From Delphinus delphis (lineage: Eukaryota > Chordata > Mammalia > Artiodactyla > Delphinidae): a stretch of DNA of 64,000 bases. The position numbers and the translations under genes are program-made. The stretch lies in the NCBI RefSeq assembly GCF_949987515.2, contig NC_082694.2, forward strand, positions 16,175,958 to 16,239,957, written 5' to 3'. Shown here piece after piece: positions 61,195 to 64,000 of the stretch (its first letter is position 1; each line of letters starts with the position of its first letter). The notes under the pieces were generated by a model, which did no database searches, was not told the DNA's origin, and saw only the letters and a list, made by a program, of their open reading frames with translations.

Positions 61195-61610
61195 CAACTG
61201 GGTCCAAGATGGCGGAAGACTTGACTTCTAGTGGACCTTGAGCCTCATTATATGCTCATTGTAATACATTAGCATATGCTAATGACACACCCAGCGGCGC
61301 CATGACAGTTTTGAGGCCCAGCATAAAAGGCTGAAAAGTGGGCCGTGGCCCAATTCCTGGAAATCCCCACCCCTTCCCCCAAATAGTTGGAATAATCCTC
61401 CCACCCATCAGCCTATGAAATTACCCAGCCCATAAAAACTAACCACCCCATATTTCGAGGCCTCTTGCTTCTTGCCTTTCAGTGACCCACACTCTGTCTG
61501 TGGAGTGTATTTCTCTCTAAATAAGTCTGATTCTTACCTACCACTTCGTCTTCAAATTCTTTCACGATGAAGAAAGAACCTTAAATTCACTGGCGGCACT
61601 AGCATATTTA
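61195..61610 (+). repeat. Probable solo LTR of an ERV1-like element
   Basis: The sequence runs from TGAGAACCAACTGGGTCC to GGCGGCACTAGCA. It has LTR-like parts in order: CCAAGATGGCGG near the start, a TATA-like CCATAAAAACTAACC near 61430, then CTCTAAATAAGTCTGATTCT as a polyadenylation-type signal. No internal retroviral sequence adjoins it. The family was not identified. Confidence 0.55.
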
Positions 61611-62911
61611 TTACACACTTGTGCTTGTATTTCTATAGGAGTGATTCCTAGAAGTGGGACATGTACTTTTTCTCTTTTCATGGCTGCTCACAAATTATGC
61701 ATGTGTGGAAACACACACTGTATTGATACATACAAAAATGAGTACATGGCAATCATGGCGAGACAGGGAGCTCAAAAAGAAGGAAGGACTTTCTAATAGT
61801 TAAAAATGTCTCACGATAGAGCAGAGCACCTGACTTGGGGTAACAGGGGTTCAAAAAGTAGAGCTGGGCACACTCTGGAGACCACTGGGAACCTCTCCAA
61901 GGAGGCAGATCCCCCGCTGGTGGCTTCTGTGAGTCCTTCCAAATACAATGCATTTTCTAGGTGAGGCTTGGAGAACAACAAAGGTTTTGCAGGACCCATT
62001 CAGAAGCACTCTGAGCCCATCTCCTCGCAGAGGCTTGTGCTGGGCTCTGCCTGTCCTCTGCTGTAGACACAGGCCTATCTACTGTATCCCCAGCTGGGAT
62101 GCCCTGGATGCTGCTGGGACCCTCCCCTGGTGCCCTCAAGAGGTAAATGGGTTTTTCCCAACAGGTCAGAAGTCTTCCTATGAGCCCAAGGGGGACACCC
62201 TGAAGCTAGCAAGAATGGCTGGTGGCAGAGCTTTAGGCAAAGCTGCTATCTGCATGGTTGAGCACAGAAATCTTTACAGGTTTCAAGGGAAGTAGCCTGG
62301 TTTGCTCTAAGGTCTTGGAGGCTCTTGGCGTCACCTTTTTTTTTTTTTTTTTGATGTGGAGGACCAAACTATAGTTCTGGGGTGAGGAAGTGACTGTGAT
62401 GGTTTCTCTCTGGGGTCTTCACCTGGGCCTGAGCTCCCACTGAGTGTTCGTGGTTATCCTTTACTGCCCTCTGTGACCTGTTGCCATCACAGACCCTTTT
62501 GTCCTGTTGCCCTGCCAACAGCCATGCCTCAGGGCAGGGGCCCCATCTTCCTCCCCAAATGCAGTTCCACCTCCCGGAGGACGGCTGACTGCAGCGTGGG
62601 GGAGGGATTGCTGCTGCTATTATTATCATTATTGCTATTACTATTATTGTAAATACATTCTGCTGATCTCTTTGTTGTCCCCTCCAGGCGCTCAGAGTTC
62701 TAATATTCCACCACCTCCACCTCTCATCCTCTCTTCTCTAATGCATCTTGCTTTGCCCTCAGGTCCTGTTAACAGATTGACAGTGAGTGACAAGGACCTG
62801 TGTGAAGGTGTCTGTTACCCAGCAGTTTTTCTTTAAGAGAATTGGTTGTTGCTATGTCAGCACAGTAGCTTGGCAGGATGGCAACCATATAGGAGGCATT
62901 AGAGAGGAATT

Positions 62912-63121
62912 CTTTTTTTTTTTTTTTTTTTTTTTTTTGCGGTACGCGGGCCTCTCACTCTTCCTGTTGCTGAGCACAGGCTCCGGACGCGCAGGCTCAG
63001 CGGCCACGGCTCACGGGCCCAGCCGCTCCGCGGCATGTGGGATCTTCCCGGACCGGGGCACGAACCCGCGTCCCCTGCATCGGCAGGCGGACTCTCAACC
63101 ACTGCGCCACCAGGGAAGCCC
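62912..63121 (-). repeat. CHR-1 SINE, apparently young
   Basis: A long pure T-run and a near-consensus body are flanked by a perfect 14-base duplication, AGAGAGGAATTCTT (about 62900-62913 and 63123-63136). A small deletion is present in the CTCTCACTCTTCCTGTTGC part. Confidence 0.93.
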
Positions 63122-64000
63122 TAGAGAGGAATTCTTGGAGCTTCCTGGTGCATTCCCAAAGCTGGACTGGAGAAGGCAGAATGTGGATTTCTTTTGAAAT
63201 AATGTTTTAAGTGGAGGTTTCTAGTTAGTTGAGTCCGCAGAACGGCTTATGTTTGTGTGGAAAAACCGTAGAAACGGTACTGTTTCAGGAGCATGCTGGC
63301 CCCATCCGCCAACACCCTGATAGCCCACATCCTTCCTTGTGAGGATATGAGTCAGACTCTGCAAACTATGGTGAGGAGAATTGTCAGTCAGGGTCGGAGG
63401 ACTCAGCCAGTAACTCACTGCAGCTCTCGGAAGACATTTCATATTTGAAAGAGTTGAATGTGGTCGGTATTCATCTCTTGAGGTTCTTAGAGCTCTGACC
63501 CTGACTGAATTCAGTCAATCGCTCCCAGCCCCGCCTGCATGTCGGAGTCACCTGCGGGGGGGTGGGGGGGGGAATGTAGGCGGTGCTTGACACTAGCAGA
63601 GCTGTCATTACAGAAGCGGCGCCTCCAAGGGGGCTAGTGCACGTGCTTGTCCTGGTTTATGTGCAGCTGTTAGGAAGCGTGGAGCAGCCCTGGATGCACC
63701 GTGTGGACTGATGCCTGGAGGAATGGAGATGAACGAGCTGCAGAGCGGTGCATGAGGCCTGCTGAGATTTAGGTCCATGATGATGTGATGGATAATGAGT
63801 TATAATCTGTGTTTTGGAAAAAAGTTGGCTTGGGAGGTTTCTGAGAAAACCAAACCATCTGCGTGTTTGGAAGGGGAGGCTCCTCTGAGATCTTGGAGAA
63901 AGGAACCTGAATCCTTGTAGGACTGTATGAAATCTTCAACTGTAGACTTCTGCCGGGATTTCTCCCTGGGATCTGCCTGACTCAGCCTGAGCCCAGAGCA

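Larger units (their letters stand above)
44637..64000 (+). other. TRABD2A: TRABD2A intron 2 (5' part)
   Basis: No further exon of the family was recognised: I looked for the region following YADYL, which in relatives continues FNAIAGNWERKRP. The stretch is read as intron filled with repeats, an ERV, an RPS2 pseudogene and a solo LTR. Pieces without recognisable content are 45.57-47.25, 47.42-48.25, 49.77-50.28, 50.97-52.5, 57.54-58.03, 58.27-59.96, 61.62-62.9 and 63.12-64.0 kb. A short exon could be missed by eye. Confidence 0.6.

Noticed and set aside
63553..63574. G-rich run as a possible quadruplex
   Set aside because: One isolated G-run with no gene start nearby; too weak to report as a feature.

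Overview
The window looks like mammalian nuclear DNA, most likely from a cetacean (whale or dolphin). The main reason is about fifteen copies of CHR-type tRNA-Glu-derived SINEs. Nine share the cetacean CHR-1 layout: a tRNA-like head, a GC-rich body and an A-rich tail. Mammal-wide repeats (MIR, L2, MLT1-type LTRs, hAT and Tigger fossils) and artiodactyl-type L1 3' ends make up much of the rest. Only about 0.7 kb is recognisable protein-coding sequence, split between two genes.

Layout. 1-7.5 kb is intergenic and holds L1 fragments, SINEs and a large inverted repeat (5284-6361) with a SINE in one arm only. 7.5-8.56 kb is the complete three-exon TMSB10 gene (thymosin beta-10) on the minus strand, with a TATA box, a GC-rich promoter and a poly(A) signal. 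8.6-33.7 kb is repeat-rich intergenic DNA. At 33.8-34.6 kb a CpG-rich block holds the first coding exon of TRABD2A (TIKI1, a Wnt-inactivating membrane metalloprotease) on the plus strand. Its second coding exon is at 44.3-44.6 kb. The rest, to 64 kb, is read as intron 2, because I find no third exon. That intron contains a decayed ERV1-type provirus (52.5-56.6 kb, minus), an RPS2 processed pseudogene (60.0-60.9 kb, minus) and a solo LTR near 61.2-61.6 kb.

TMSB10 and TRABD2A lie head to head. This matches my recollection of human chromosome 2p11.2 and supports the identifications. They are not an operon and show no sign of a joint function.

The most useful observations are: (1) a 4-base tandem duplication in the last TMSB10 coding exon that replaces the usual RSEIS tail with QAK; (2) the inverted repeat whose SINE-free arm preserves the empty insertion site; (3) an RPS2 retrocopy whose duplicated target site was hit a second time by a very short L1; (4) an ERV leader with four copies of a 19-base motif, plus a related solo LTR 40 kb away; (5) no obvious splice donor at the end of TRABD2A exon 2. 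I found no CRISPR array, bacterial-type system or wholly new gene system. All identities rest on reading by eye and on recalled family sequences.
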